A stretch of DNA of 64,000 nt, taken from the NCBI GenBank assembly GCA_023139105.1, contig JAGLOF010000011.1, positions 1-64,000 of the forward strand, read 5' to 3'. Shown in pieces: positions 31,135 to 41,525 of the stretch (the stretch's first letter is position 1; each line of letters opens with the position of its first letter). Both the position numbers and the translations under genes were made by a program. Below the pieces are notes generated by a model, which searched no databases, was not told where the DNA came from, and was given only the letters and a program-made list of their open reading frames with translations. Origin of the DNA: a bacterium (GTDB lineage: Bacteria; Zhuqueibacterota; QNDG01; JAGLOF01).

Positions 31135-34100
31135 TTACTTCTTCCAGTCCGGCAATCTTCCCGGTGTCCATGGAGCTTTAATTGATTCCAACTTTTTCTC
31201 CAGTTCGACAACATCTATCTCTATCATCTGCTTGAGCGTGTCATAATGCTCTCCGAATTCTTCGCGTATAATACGATATGCCTCCCGCTCGGTCTGCGTC
31301 ACTGCCGCCGTTGAGCGACGGTGGGTAAAGGCCATCGTACGTAGACGACCGGATATGGACGTCAACGGATTTTCGCTGTGGCGACTGATTATGGGATCAC
31401 CATTGAAGGCCATCATCATGGATTCCAAAATTTTCTCCATAGTCATCGCATCAGCCATAATTACACCAGGTGCACCCGGCGTAACCTGTACAGCCTGTTT
31501 TACGAATGCTATACGTTTTTGCAATTCATCTGCTGCATTAATAGAGCCCTGCACTACGCGATATAGTTCTGCCGCTTCTCTCTGGAATGCCGCCAATACT
31601 TTCCTGTCTTCAGCCGGCAGCGTAGTATTGTTTAAAGCGATTACATTAAACGACTGAGCTCCCACCAGTTCTGAAATCTGACCGTTAATGCTCAATGACA
31701 CAGAGACATGATATCTGCCTGGTGCCACCAGATTACCGGCAGACCCCGTTGAAAGTGGGTCATACTTTTCGTCAGTAAGACGAACAGGCCTTGTTCCGGC
31801 ATCACGCATATCCCAAGTATAACGTCCAATACCCTTTTTGGGCGATTGCGCCAACTTACGAATCTCCTTGCCAACATCATCCATAATAGTGAAAAGCAGG
31901 TATATTTTCTCTTCATTATCCTCTGCACGGAGCGCATCCCAGGAAGGATAGGGAATGGCCTTGCCATCTTTATCGAGCTTTTTCTCTTTCTCTTTACGCT
32001 GAGCCTTCAGGCTCTTTGGTATGTCTTTTAAATAAAGCGTAAATGTAGCAGCCACAGGAGGATTTTCAGCTGCATAATAGGTTGAACCCTGACCATACTT
32101 ACCGCCCTTTGGTACAAACTGTAATGCATCCTTGATGGGATACATCATGGCTTTTTTATCCAGGTCGGATCGGGTAAAGTGGCGCAGCGGTGTGTAATCA
32201 TCAATAATATAAAATCCACGCCCGAAAGTAGCTATGACCAAATCATTCTCACGCTCCTGAATGGCTATATCTTTCACTGATATTGTAGGAAGATCATTCT
32301 TTAACTGCACCCACTCCTTACCTCCATCCACGGAGAAAAAGACAGTAAATTCAGTTCCGATAAAAAGCAGATTGGCATTTACAGGATCTTGTGCGAAAGT
32401 ATGAACAGGCCCATTAGCCGGTAGATTATTTACTATTGATTTCCAGCTCCTGCCTTTATCCGTAGATTTATAGACATATGGTTTAAAATCATCACGTTTA
32501 TGATTGTTGAACGTGGCATAAACTACATTAACATCATGCCTTGACGGGCAGATATCCGAGACATATGTCATCCCGGGTACTCCGGGAAATTCCGACATAT
32601 TTCGCCAGGTATTCTGATCTTCAGTAATCTGAATTAATCCGTCATCAGTACCGGCATAAATTAGATTTTCATCCAACTTTGATTCTGCTAAAGAGACAAT
32701 TGTACCCCAGAGACTTGTGGATGCATTCTTTGCAACCGCATCAACAGACCATACCTTACCCATTACGGGCAGTGTATTTCGATCAATCTGCCTTGTTAAA
32801 TCATCAGATATAACTGTCCAGGAATTACCTCGATCTTCTGATCTGAAGACTTTATTTGCAGCACAATACAATCTGCCGGGAGCATGATTGCTGACAAAGA
32901 GAGGTGTATCCCAGTTCCACTTATATGTATCCTCTCCTTTTCGTGGCTGAGGTTTGATAGAGATTGATTCACCGCTTTTTCGGTCATAACGTACCATATA
33001 ACCATATTGAGATTCAGCATATACAATATCCGGATTTTCAGGATCAACAGCAGTCCAGAAGCCATCACCACCATTGGTAACAAACCAGTCATCATTGATT
33101 ATACCAAGCCTGGATAGTGTACGAGACGGTCCGCCCATTGAATTATTATCCTGAGTACCTCCATATACATAATAAAAGGGCTTGGAATTATCTACACCGA
33201 CTCTATAAAACTGCGTAACAGGAAGATTTGGTTTAAACTGCCAGTTGGACCCGGCGTCCCATGATTCATAGATACCACCGTCTCCACCGATGAGCAGATG
33301 ACGGGTATCTTCAGGATTTATCCACAAAGCATGGTCATCAACATGACGGCCTTTGAGACCAAGCCTATGCCATGAACGGCCACCGTCATCTGTATATTGT
33401 GTAACAGTTTCAACAGAATAAACTTTATCTGCATCCTGTGGATCACAAAAAATTTCATTGTAATGCTGAGGGCTGCTGGCTACATGGCTACTCATCTTTT
33501 TCCATGAAGCACCACGGTCTGTTGAACGGAAAAAACCACCTGTGTCTCCGGCTGCTTCAATTATAGCATATATGAAATCAGGATTCACCGGGCTCACTGC
33601 AAGGCCGATAGCACCCATATCACCTCCTGGAAGCCCTTTCTTAAGGCGATCCCATGTCTTACCGGCATTTACAGTTTTATATATGGCCGTCTCCGGGCCG
33701 CCGTCAATCTTGGTGAAGACATGCCGGCGACGTTGATGGGAAGCAGCATAAATAACATCGGGATTACGTGGATCAAATGTAATATCAGAGACTCCGGTAT
33801 GTTCACTAATAGTAAGAACGGCTTTCCAGGTCTTGCCGCCATCCGTGGTCTTATAAAGGCCACGCTCTGCACCAGGCCCCCAGACCGAACCTTCAGCTGC
33901 TACATAGACAACGTCAGAATTGCGAGGATCAACAAGAATCTCACCAATTTGACGTGAATTTTTAAGCCCCATATTCTTCCAGCTCTTACCGCCGTCAATT
34001 GTCTTATATACGCCATCACCATAACCAAGGGCACGTTGACTATTGTTTTCACCGGTACCTGCCCATACTACATTGTGATTGCCCGGATCCATTACAACAC

Positions 34101-34401
34101 AGCCGATGGCATATGAGCCGTAATTGTCGAACACCGGCTTCCATGTCACACCGTGGTTCACTGTCTTCCAAATATTACCAGAAGCCACAGCAACATAATA
34201 TTCACTGGTATTTTCAGGATTTACAGCAAAATCACCTATGCGGCCCGAACAAAAAGCAGGGCCGATATTTCGCCAACGAAGTCCCGAAAAAACATTTGAA
34301 CTTAGACTAGATTTATCTTTTGCCGAATTACTTTTTCCACCTGCTACTGCACCTGAATAGAGCAGCAAGCTTACACACAGAATGAGTGGAATACGCCTCA
34401 T
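31135..34401 (-). CDS. Large secreted sortilin/BNR-type beta-propeller protein
   Basis: From the chosen start the protein has 1088 residues: a signal peptide (IPLILCVSLLLYSGAVAGG), then about 700 residues of VPS10/sortilin-like and BNR repeats with Asp-box turns (YKTIDGGKSWKNM, YKTTDGGKTWKAV, FRSTDRGASWKKM, YKSTDKGRSWKSI). A C-terminal region follows with an Ig-like part (GRYTWDMRDAG..LVAPGRYHVSVSL) and a helical tail. Proteins of this design are frequent in Bacteroidota and relatives; some sit beside transporters or peptidases, but their substrates are unknown. The track starts at 34482; AGGAGA lies before ATG 34401 and the signal peptide starts there, so I choose 34401. No sorting tail is seen. 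Confidence 0.85.
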   Translation of the reverse strand: MRRIPLILCVSLLLYSGAVAGGKSNSAKDKSSLSSNVFSGLRWRNIGPAFCSGRIGDFAVNPENTSEYYVAVASGNIWKTVNHGVTWKPVFDNYGSYAIGCVVMDPGNHNVVWAGTGENNSQRALGYGDGVYKTIDGGKSWKNMGLKNSRQIGEILVDPRNSDVVYVAAEGSVWGPGAERGLYKTTDGGKTWKAVLTISEHTGVSDITFDPRNPDVIYAASHQRRRHVFTKIDGGPETAIYKTVNAGKTWDRLKKGLPGGDMGAIGLAVSPVNPDFIYAIIEAAGDTGGFFRSTDRGASWKKMSSHVASSPQHYNEIFCDPQDADKVYSVETVTQYTDDGGRSWHRLGLKGRHVDDHALWINPEDTRHLLIGGDGGIYESWDAGSNWQFKPNLPVTQFYRVGVDNSKPFYYVYGGTQDNNSMGGPSRTLSRLGIINDDWFVTNGGDGFWTAVDPENPDIVYAESQYGYMVRYDRKSGESISIKPQPRKGEDTYKWNWDTPLFVSNHAPGRLYCAANKVFRSEDRGNSWTVISDDLTRQIDRNTLPVMGKVWSVDAVAKNASTSLWGTIVSLAESKLDENLIYAGTDDGLIQITEDQNTWRNMSEFPGVPGMTYVSDICPSRHDVNVVYATFNNHKRDDFKPYVYKSTDKGRSWKSIVNNLPANGPVHTFAQDPVNANLLFIGTEFTVFFSVDGGKEWVQLKNDLPTISVKDIAIQERENDLVIATFGRGFYIIDDYTPLRHFTRSDLDKKAMMYPIKDALQFVPKGGKYGQGSTYYAAENPPVAATFTLYLKDIPKSLKAQRKEKEKKLDKDGKAIPYPSWDALRAEDNEEKIYLLFTIMDDVGKEIRKLAQSPKKGIGRYTWDMRDAGTRPVRLTDEKYDPLSTGSAGNLVAPGRYHVSVSLSINGQISELVGAQSFNVIALNNTTLPAEDRKVLAAFQREAAELYRVVQGSINAADELQKRIAFVKQAVQVTPGAPGVIMADAMTMEKILESMMMAFNGDPIISRHSENPLTSISGRLRTMAFTHRRSTAAVTQTEREAYRIIREEFGEHYDTLKQMIEIDVVELEKKLESIKAPWTPGRLPDWKK

Positions 34402-34621
34402 GGAATTTCTCCTGTTAGAAGTTTTTGTAAAAGTTAGTCTGGGATTGTGTATAAATGTATGAATGCTGAGCTTTTTAATCAACTCCTTTTTGCATATTAC
34501 CTATACAAACTCTTTTTTAAATAAATGAAATATGGAACACAGATGACGAAAGTAAATAGAAAATGACTTGATATAAATCGGGAATAAATGTATTTTTAAA
34601 AGTATCAAAAAAGGAGTAAAT

Positions 34622-36553
34622 GTGCCAGGTATTCAAAGAAATTGCACACCCATGGTCTTCTGGACATGGGGTGATGAAGCTATAGAGAATCCACGTAAGA
34701 TAAAAATTGCTCTGGAAGCTTTACATGAAGCCGGTGTTAAGGGTTTTCTTGTAATGTTAAAGAACACTCGCTATACCTTGTTTGACAGACGTGTTATTCG
34801 TGCTGTCAGCCAGGTATCTCAATGGTCTAAAAAGCGCGGACTCTCTTTTTGGATACATATGGACCCCCGACATGCATCACGTAAATTCATTCAAGATACC
34901 GGCGAAAATCTGCAATATATACTCTTTAGCCAGGCCACAGGCATGAAACCGGTTACTCCATTAATCGATCCTCATTTTGAGATAGAATTCAAATGGCCCC
35001 CAATCTCTGAAACTGCCTGGCTTCAAGAAGCCGCAATATCCGTACAACCTGTCTCTTTGGAACGCGCCTTTATATTCCAGACAATTGATGGTAAAATTGC
35101 TGTAGATACCATAAACGACATTACCGCTCATACCAATATGACTTCAAATATGGCAAAACGTACTACTTTGGTTTTTGGTGAGATGCATCTCCCTGAAGAT
35201 GAGACATGGTATGTCTGCGCATTCCCTAAATTTGACACCAATCTATATGATTATGCCGGACGTGAATCAAATGACAGCATGAGTGTATTTATTGAAGATC
35301 TATTTGACGGTTGTACGCATTTAGATGGCATAGCCTGGGCCGAAGGAGGACCTCCGGCCATGGTTCCCCAGGCATTTTTACCCGTCAGCCTGTCGATATT
35401 TAACTCCTTTAAATCCGAGATGGGCTATTCACTACAATCCAAACTCTATGCACTTGTATTTGAATGCAGTAACAACGAACATTTATCTATCCGGCATGAT
35501 TATTTTAATTTTCTAAATAAACTACTCTTAACAGCAAGGCATGATTTCTATCGTAATTTACATAGTTTTTTCCCAGGTGTTCAACTGGGAGCTCACCACC
35601 AGCGTATTCCATCAGTACTGGCAAATCAGCGGAACTCAGGTTGCATTGATCCATGGCGGAACATGCAGCACATGCAAGCCGGATTCTGTCTCATTGAAGC
35701 TACAAACGGATCAATACACAGACATCTGCTGGCAAGACTCATTGCACTTAAGAGCATGGCTGCGCAGGGCCAACGTTATACTTACTGTAGTTTGGATTGG
35801 GATAGCCTTGATGATAAAGATCGTACTCTTCTTGTTGATTGGATGCTGGTACTGGGTTTAGAGATCAGTCCGCAACTTCATCATTCAGGCGAGATATCAG
35901 ACCAAAAACAGTCCGCCATTTTATCCTTGATAAATCGCCAGAAAAAACATAATTCAAATACTCTCTCCCCCTATCCTATCACTGATACTGCAATGATATA
36001 TCCTTTTGAAACATTGATCACCGCAGATCAGGCCATTGCTAATGATACAATTTCTCACTTTGCACATTGGAGTGTAGACCTTATGCTGGCCGGCATTCAA
36101 ATTGATATATTCTCATCTACACAGCTCTCCGATGCACGATTGATCAAAGGCATGCTGCATCTCTGTGGACGTCAATACCGCCAGCTTGTTTTCCCATATC
36201 CTTCTGTCCTGGATGACAAAACAATATCTATGCTGCACCATTTACACAGCCAGAGCTTTCCTATATTTTTTATGGGTTGTAATATGCAATACAATCTCAA
36301 GGGACAATCCATTGATGTTCTGGATATACCGGTTGAAGATAGTGCAAATGAGCTGGTTAAAAGGGGACTAAAGCCATTACTTATAAGCCCTCCAAATACA
36401 ATTGCAGCATTATATGAAACAGAAACAAATTGGGCCGCTGTTGTGGCACCACTTAAATCAGACATTGCAGTAGAGGGGGAAATTCAATTCGGATCACATA
36501 AAATTACTATACCGCGCGGAAAAGGATTGCAGGTAATTGAATTTATTAACTAA
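34622..36553 (+). CDS. Glycoside-hydrolase-like protein of unknown family
   Basis: The 643-residue cytoplasmic protein (no signal peptide) starts at GTG 34622, five bases after AAGGAG. Its first 380 residues look like a TIM barrel. Early strands read MVFWTWGDEAIENPRKIKIA, GVKGFLVML and RGLSFWIHMD. Later ones read HLDGIAWAEGGPP and GVQLGAHHQRI, with a Glu (AWAEGG) where a barrel enzyme could have its acid. The last part (RQYRQLVFPYPSVLDDKTIS, FPIFFMG) resembles the amidotransferase-like trimerisation domain of GH42-type enzymes, followed by a small beta domain. I cannot assign a family; GH42- or GH106-related is the best guess. It stands alone, convergent with the MBL gene. Confidence 0.5.
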   Translation: MPGIQRNCTPMVFWTWGDEAIENPRKIKIALEALHEAGVKGFLVMLKNTRYTLFDRRVIRAVSQVSQWSKKRGLSFWIHMDPRHASRKFIQDTGENLQYILFSQATGMKPVTPLIDPHFEIEFKWPPISETAWLQEAAISVQPVSLERAFIFQTIDGKIAVDTINDITAHTNMTSNMAKRTTLVFGEMHLPEDETWYVCAFPKFDTNLYDYAGRESNDSMSVFIEDLFDGCTHLDGIAWAEGGPPAMVPQAFLPVSLSIFNSFKSEMGYSLQSKLYALVFECSNNEHLSIRHDYFNFLNKLLLTARHDFYRNLHSFFPGVQLGAHHQRIPSVLANQRNSGCIDPWRNMQHMQAGFCLIEATNGSIHRHLLARLIALKSMAAQGQRYTYCSLDWDSLDDKDRTLLVDWMLVLGLEISPQLHHSGEISDQKQSAILSLINRQKKHNSNTLSPYPITDTAMIYPFETLITADQAIANDTISHFAHWSVDLMLAGIQIDIFSSTQLSDARLIKGMLHLCGRQYRQLVFPYPSVLDDKTISMLHHLHSQSFPIFFMGCNMQYNLKGQSIDVLDIPVEDSANELVKRGLKPLLISPPNTIAALYETETNWAAVVAPLKSDIAVEGEIQFGSHKITIPRGKGLQVIEFIN

Positions 36554-36684
36554 TCCGTTATGTAGATGCAAGATAGGCCGATCTCCCGGGAACTGTCTAT
36601 TCAAATTTTGCTTTAGTTAAATCTTATAGTTGACATTTAACAATGCGAAACGTTCAGATAACATCCTTCAGGATCTTTTATGGA

Positions 36685-37560
36685 TTATTCATAGGGAAGA
36701 TGAGCAAGCCCTGTCTCTTCATGCAATTGCTTGCGTCGAGATTCAAGAAGCTGTAGAGGCTCTCCTCTGAATTCAGCAGCAGTTTGAATAATAACACCAC
36801 GATCTTGGGCTACCTTGAACAGGGGTTCAATCTTATGGCGCCATTGAAAATCACGGCAAATATGATGATCTAAAATCATTTTTTGCAAACTTGTAGATTC
36901 AATAACAGCTTTTAATGCAGAGACTTTTTCATCCAAATTATAGATTTCGCCTTGCTGTCTATACGTTACCGGCCCATCAAGGTATAGCATATCCGGATTC
37001 TGCCGGCAGATGAAGTCCAATATATTACCATGACAAGCACCTGCTATCTCAGATGAAAAAACAAAACAACTATCAGCTTCTTGAACTGAGACCTGAAGTA
37101 CCCGGTTATAAATATCCGGATTTTCAGCTACCGGTTTTGAAAATTCAATTCGAGTACTGCCTAATCTGAACACCTTATTGTCTACAAATTCAAGATCTTT
37201 TGCCACCTTCCGCACTTCACTCATCCATGCAAAAACCTTGTTACGCCGATCCGGAGATGTATATTGATTGGGATTTTTAATGAAAAGTGTTTTATCTGCC
37301 AAACTCTCGGGCGGCAGAGCTTCAATTTGTGAAGGATGAAAATGAGTTAACACTATTGCCCGGGCTGATTCCAAAAAAAGCTGAACTCGGCGAGACATTT
37401 TTTCAACAGTCCAATGTTCAACGGCCAGGGGTCTTAAATCAAAACGTTTTTCCATCAACCAGATACCCGGATCAATCAATATCCGGGTATCCATGGTCTC
37501 AATAAATGTAGCCATACTACGGGCACCAAGAGATTCCGCAGCCAGGGGCGTGATCTGCAT
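36685..37560 (-). CDS. UPF0282-like MBL-fold protein with degenerate metal site
   Basis: The 291-residue sequence follows the UPF0282 pattern, best known from archaea: ITPLAAESLGARSMATFIET, TRILIDPGIWL, FRLGSTRIEFSKPVAEN, MLYLDGPVTYRQQ, MILDHHICRDFQWR. These are metallo-beta-lactamase-fold predicted hydrolases. The metal motif normally of the type H-x-H-x-D-H reads LTHFHPSQIEA here, so two ligands are missing, and the downstream P-H-G motif is also lost. The protein may therefore be non-catalytic. It lies 37 bases downstream of ahcY on the same strand and could share its transcript. No signal peptide is present. The family call is good; the function is unknown. Confidence 0.72.
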   Translation of the reverse strand: MQITPLAAESLGARSMATFIETMDTRILIDPGIWLMEKRFDLRPLAVEHWTVEKMSRRVQLFLESARAIVLTHFHPSQIEALPPESLADKTLFIKNPNQYTSPDRRNKVFAWMSEVRKVAKDLEFVDNKVFRLGSTRIEFSKPVAENPDIYNRVLQVSVQEADSCFVFSSEIAGACHGNILDFICRQNPDMLYLDGPVTYRQQGEIYNLDEKVSALKAVIESTSLQKMILDHHICRDFQWRHKIEPLFKVAQDRGVIIQTAAEFRGEPLQLLESRRKQLHEETGLAHLPYE

Positions 37561-37597
37561 CGTTCACTCTCCTTGCCATTATACTACTAATCAGAAA

Positions 37598-39004
37598 CTA
37601 ATATCTATAATGATCCGGCTTATATGGCCCCTCAACAGGTACACCAATGTAGTCTGCCTGTTCCTGTGACATCAGCGTAAGCTTTGCTCCCAGCTTATCC
37701 AGATGCAGCCGTGCCACCTCTTCATCCAGTTGTTTACCAAGACGATAAACTCCGATGGCACGTTGTGGATTATTACATATATCTATCTGTGCCAGAGTCT
37801 GATTTGTAAAGCTGTTAGACATCACAAAACTGGGATGACCTGTAGCACAGCCAAGGTTGACAAGACGCCCCTCAGCTAAAAGATATATTGAATGTCCGTC
37901 TGGAAATGTAAAACGGTGAACAGGACATTCCGAGCCTTTAATCTCCTCTTTCACTATACCAGGCCAGTTCTCAAGCTCTGCCACTTGAATTTCATTGTCA
38001 AAATGGCCAATATTACACACAATTGCCTGATCCTTCATGAGGCTCATATGTTCTGCTGTAATAATATCTTTATTGCCGGTAGTAGTGACAAATATATCCG
38101 CTATCGGCAGCATATCTTCAATAGTATTTACTTTAAAACCAGCCATACAGGCCTGCAAAGCACAGATAGGATCTACTTCAGATACTGTGACAATTGCTCT
38201 TTCATTGCGCATAGACTCTGCCGAACCCTTACCCACATCTCCGTAACCGCATACCATTACTGTCTTGCCTGATATTAGTACATCCATTGCACGCTTTATA
38301 GCGTCGGGCAGAGAGTGACGACAGCCATAGACATTATCGAATTTAGACTTGGTGACTGAATCATTTACATTTATAGCCTGAAAAAGGAGCTCATTACGTT
38401 CTTCCATTTGAACGAGACGATGTACACCTGTAGTAGTCTCTTCAGAGACACCTTTAACATGCGGAGCAATTTTATGCCAATGCTGATTATCTTCCTGCTG
38501 AACCTTCTTCAGCAATGCAAGGATGACTTGTTTTTCCTTAACGTCTGTCTTTTCATCCAGAATTGAAGGATCATCTTCGGCCTGCCGGCCCAGATGTATC
38601 AGCATGGTTGCATCGCCGCCATCATCAACAATCTGCTCCGGACCGGAACCATCCGGCCAGGTCAGTGCGCGATATGTACATTCCCAGTACTCCTCGAGAG
38701 TCTCACCCTTCCATGCAAATACAGGTGTACCTCCACGGGCAATTGCAGCAGCAGCATGATCTTGAGTCGAGAAAATATTACAACTGGCCCAACGCACATC
38801 AGCACCAAGCTCAACAAGCGTCTCAATTAATACGGCAGTCTGCACTGTCATATGCAGAGAACCCATTATCTTCACGCCTTTTAGTGGTTTACTCGAGCCA
38901 TATTTTTCACGGGTAGCCATTAAACCCGGCATCTCTTTCTCAGCTATACCAAGTTCTTTGCGGCCAAAATCCGCAAGCTTTATATCTTTAATTTTATAGT
39001 CCAT
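37598..39004 (-). CDS. ahcY: Adenosylhomocysteinase
   Basis: This cytoplasmic NAD-dependent enzyme splits S-adenosylhomocysteine into adenosine and homocysteine, clearing the product of methylations. Visible motifs are [20 protein letters not shown], the substrate-binding [36 protein letters not shown] and the NAD-binding [16 protein letters not shown], ending PDHYRY. The length (468 from the chosen start) fits the family. The track begins at 39025; MDYKIKD at 39004 is the likely start, after AAAGGCAAGAGA. It follows metK by 22 bases, so SAM synthesis and SAH recycling are encoded on one transcript. Confidence 0.97.
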   Translation of the reverse strand: MDYKIKDIKLADFGRKELGIAEKEMPGLMATREKYGSSKPLKGVKIMGSLHMTVQTAVLIETLVELGADVRWASCNIFSTQDHAAAAIARGGTPVFAWKGETLEEYWECTYRALTWPDGSGPEQIVDDGGDATMLIHLGRQAEDDPSILDEKTDVKEKQVILALLKKVQQEDNQHWHKIAPHVKGVSEETTTGVHRLVQMEERNELLFQAINVNDSVTKSKFDNVYGCRHSLPDAIKRAMDVLISGKTVMVCGYGDVGKGSAESMRNERAIVTVSEVDPICALQACMAGFKVNTIEDMLPIADIFVTTTGNKDIITAEHMSLMKDQAIVCNIGHFDNEIQVAELENWPGIVKEEIKGSECPVHRFTFPDGHSIYLLAEGRLVNLGCATGHPSFVMSNSFTNQTLAQIDICNNPQRAIGVYRLGKQLDEEVARLHLDKLGAKLTLMSQEQADYIGVPVEGPYKPDHYRY

Positions 39005-39026
39005 TCTCTTGCCTTTCAGGAACAAA

Positions 39027-40160
39027 TTACTTTAACAGTTCTTCTACCCGGTCTTTGTTCTCCCATGTAAAACCTGCCTCTTCACGGCCAAAGTGACCAT
39101 ATGCAGCAGTATTACGGAAGATCGGTTGACGCAGTTGCAAATAGTCGATCATACCAGCAGGTGTCAGATCAAATACTTTACGGACCTTGACTACCAGTGC
39201 ATCGTCGGAGATCTTGCCACTGCCATGTGTATCAATCAGAATAGAAATAGGGTCAGCCACACCAATGGCATATGCCAGTTCAACTTCACACTGATCAGCC
39301 AGTTCTGCAGCAACTATATTCTTGGCAACCCAACGGGCTGCGTAAGTAGCAGAACGATCTACTTTAGTAGCATCTTTACCTGAGAATGCGCCGCCGCCGT
39401 GACGGGCATAACCACCATAGGTATCTACAATAATCTTACGACCGGTCAGGCCAGTATCACCCATGGGGCCACCACGTACAAAACGACCAGTAGGATTAAT
39501 ATGATATACAATATCATTCTCATCGATGAGTTCCACAGGAATAACAGGTAAAATTACATGTTTGATAATATCGGCACGAAGCTGGTCCATTGCAACATCG
39601 GGATCATGTTGTGCAGCAATAACAACAGCCGTAACCTGTACAGGCTTGCCATCTACATAGCGTACTGTTACCTGGCTCTTGCCATCAGGTCTGAGATACT
39701 CCAAAACACCCTCTTTACGCACCTGAGAAAGACGGTAGGTCAACTGGTGAGCAAGCATTATTGGCAGCGGCATCAGCTCAGGAGTCTCTTTACAGGCATA
39801 ACCGAACATGATGCCCTGATCACCGGCACCCTGCCTGTCAACACCCATGGCGATATCGGGAGACTGCTCCTGAATAGTATTAAGCACTGCACTTGATTCA
39901 TGATCAAAACCATAATGAGGATTGGTATAGCCAATCTCCTCAATAACTTTACGAACGACCCGGGGGATATCAATATAAGTGTGTGTAGAGATCTCACCGC
40001 CAACCATAACCATACCGGTTGTAGCAAATGTTTCACATGCCACACGACTCATGGGATCATCACGCAGGGCAGCATCAAGAATAGCGTCAGAAATCTGATC
40101 ACAGACCTTGTCCGGATGCCCCTCTGAGACACATTCAGATGTAAATAGACGAGTTCCCAT
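39027..40160 (-). CDS. metK: S-adenosylmethionine synthetase
   Basis: This cytoplasmic enzyme makes S-adenosylmethionine from methionine and ATP. Family signatures are present: [20 protein letters not shown] at the N-terminus, [16 protein letters not shown] (ATP-binding hexapeptide region) and [17 protein letters not shown] (the P-loop-like signature). The length of 377 residues is close to the usual 380-390. It is followed by ahcY and preceded by HPr, a polyprenyl synthase and the isomerase on the same strand. The 59-base gap before it is too short for a SAM riboswitch and I see none. Confidence 0.97.
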   Translation of the reverse strand: MGTRLFTSECVSEGHPDKVCDQISDAILDAALRDDPMSRVACETFATTGMVMVGGEISTHTYIDIPRVVRKVIEEIGYTNPHYGFDHESSAVLNTIQEQSPDIAMGVDRQGAGDQGIMFGYACKETPELMPLPIMLAHQLTYRLSQVRKEGVLEYLRPDGKSQVTVRYVDGKPVQVTAVVIAAQHDPDVAMDQLRADIIKHVILPVIPVELIDENDIVYHINPTGRFVRGGPMGDTGLTGRKIIVDTYGGYARHGGGAFSGKDATKVDRSATYAARWVAKNIVAAELADQCEVELAYAIGVADPISILIDTHGSGKISDDALVVKVRKVFDLTPAGMIDYLQLRQPIFRNTAAYGHFGREEAGFTWENKDRVEELLK

Positions 40161-40219
40161 TGGTGTACTCCTTTATATTAATTCAAAAATTTTTATTTCC
40201 ATAAGATCAACATCCAGCA

Positions 40220-40483
40220 TTAATCTTCATTAAACTTACCTTCAAGGAGAGCAGTAAGAGCATCACCTAAAGGTTCAGCCTCTTTGCCGTTAGTTTTTAA
40301 TACTATTTCCTGGCCTTTTTCAGCAGCAAGCATCAATACTCCCATGATGCTCTTACCGTTAACTTCAACACCATCCTTTGTCAAAGTTACATCTGCATCA
40401 TAACGGGCTGCGAGTTCCACAAATTTAGCAGCAGGACGTGCATGCAGGCCATACTTATTCAAAATGATCAATGTGCGTTCCAC
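40220..40483 (-). CDS. ptsH: HPr-like phosphocarrier protein
   Basis: This 87-residue phosphocarrier of the phosphotransferase system has the active-site His14 in NKYGLHARPAAKF and a regulatory-site serine (Ser45) in VNGKSIMGVLMLAAEKG. That serine segment is the one modified by HPr kinase in many bacteria. No PTS enzyme gene is adjacent. The neighbours are housekeeping genes (metK, polyprenyl synthase), so it is probably part of a regulatory or incomplete PTS. The EIIA remnant at 10766-11044 is the only other PTS-like piece in the window. Confidence 0.93.
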   Translation of the reverse strand: MERTLIILNKYGLHARPAAKFVELAARYDADVTLTKDGVEVNGKSIMGVLMLAAEKGQEIVLKTNGKEAEPLGDALTALLEGKFNED

Positions 40484-40550
40484 TTACTCTCCCCTTTTAT
40501 TATCTCAGAAATAATACGAAAAAGTGAAAACAAAAACAAGGAAAAAGATA

Positions 40551-41525
40551 TTAATAACTTCTTTCCCGTAATCGATTTACAAGGCCCAAAAGTTCTTTGC
40601 GGGCCCTGCTTTTCGGCAAAGATTCCAGATGCACCTGCGCTGCTTCTGTCCTCTCATAGACCGCATTGCGTGCAGATTCCAACGAACCCGTTTTAGACAT
40701 TAATTCTCTGATGTGGGTAATATCAGAGTTTGAAAGATTCTTGCTGCCCCAATACTTCCGCATGGCATTTATCTCTGCCCTGCCAGCATGTTCATAAAAA
40801 TGTAAAGATAAAAACGTCTGTTTTCTGGCTTGAATATCGCTACAGGCAGGTTTGCCCAGTTTGGATTCTTCACCGTATATATCAAGCAAATCATCCTGAA
40901 TCTGGAAACCCTCTCCCCATGCATTGGCATATGCCTTGAGATTAAGCCGTTCACTCTCTCCTGCACCGCCTAAAACAGCACCCAAATCACAAGCAACTTC
41001 CAGGAGCTTGCCTGTTTTTTTCTGTATCATGATCATATATTCTGTTAATGACACATCTTTCCGAGTCTCAAAAGACTTGTCCATTGCCTGTCCTTCACAG
41101 AGAATCAACAATCCGTCTGTAAAAAGACGTGCCGCATCTGCTATTCTCTTGTCATGAATGCCAAGCAGCACTTGATATGCTAAAGTAACCAGACCGTCAC
41201 CAGCTAGAATGGCCGTGGCTTCATCCCAACGTGTATGAATTGTTGGGCTGCCTCTCCTCATTGCATCATGATCCATGATATCATCATGAACCAGCGTAAA
41301 TGTATGAAGAATTTCAACAGCAAGAGCAGCCGGCCACACTTGCTCTACATCACCGCCAACAGCTTCACATGAGAGCAGAACCAGTATAGGCCTGATACGT
41401 TTTCCACCCGCCTCCAGGACGTATCTCATAGGTTCATAGAGTTCTTTCGGCTCTCTGCCGCTAAGCAACTCGGTCAGAGAGGCGTTAATATCATCCTGTA
41501 ATAGAGTAATGCCGTCTTTCAACAC
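40551..41525 (-). CDS. Polyprenyl (farnesyl/geranylgeranyl) diphosphate synthase
   Basis: This prenyl transferase of about 324 residues condenses IPP units onto an allylic diphosphate. The first Asp-rich motif is in LVHDDIMDHDAMRRG and the second in FQIQDDLLDIYGEESKLGK. GGKRIRPILV and KTGKLLEVACDLGAVLGG also match the family. The product length cannot be fixed by eye, although the small residues before the first motif allow C15-C20. It overlaps the end of the isomerase gene by seven bases with a GTG or TTG start after GGAAGGAAG, so both enzymes of IPP use are translationally coupled. Confidence 0.93.
   Translation of the reverse strand: MLKDGITLLQDDINASLTELLSGREPKELYEPMRYVLEAGGKRIRPILVLLSCEAVGGDVEQVWPAALAVEILHTFTLVHDDIMDHDAMRRGSPTIHTRWDEATAILAGDGLVTLAYQVLLGIHDKRIADAARLFTDGLLILCEGQAMDKSFETRKDVSLTEYMIMIQKKTGKLLEVACDLGAVLGGAGESERLNLKAYANAWGEGFQIQDDLLDIYGEESKLGKPACSDIQARKQTFLSLHFYEHAGRAEINAMRKYWGSKNLSNSDITHIRELMSKTGSLESARNAVYERTEAAQVHLESLPKSRARKELLGLVNRLRERSY

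Noticed and set aside
40161-40219. Possible SAM riboswitch before metK
   Set aside because: The gap is only 59 bases and shows no SAM-I, SAM-II or SAM-IV type conserved core.
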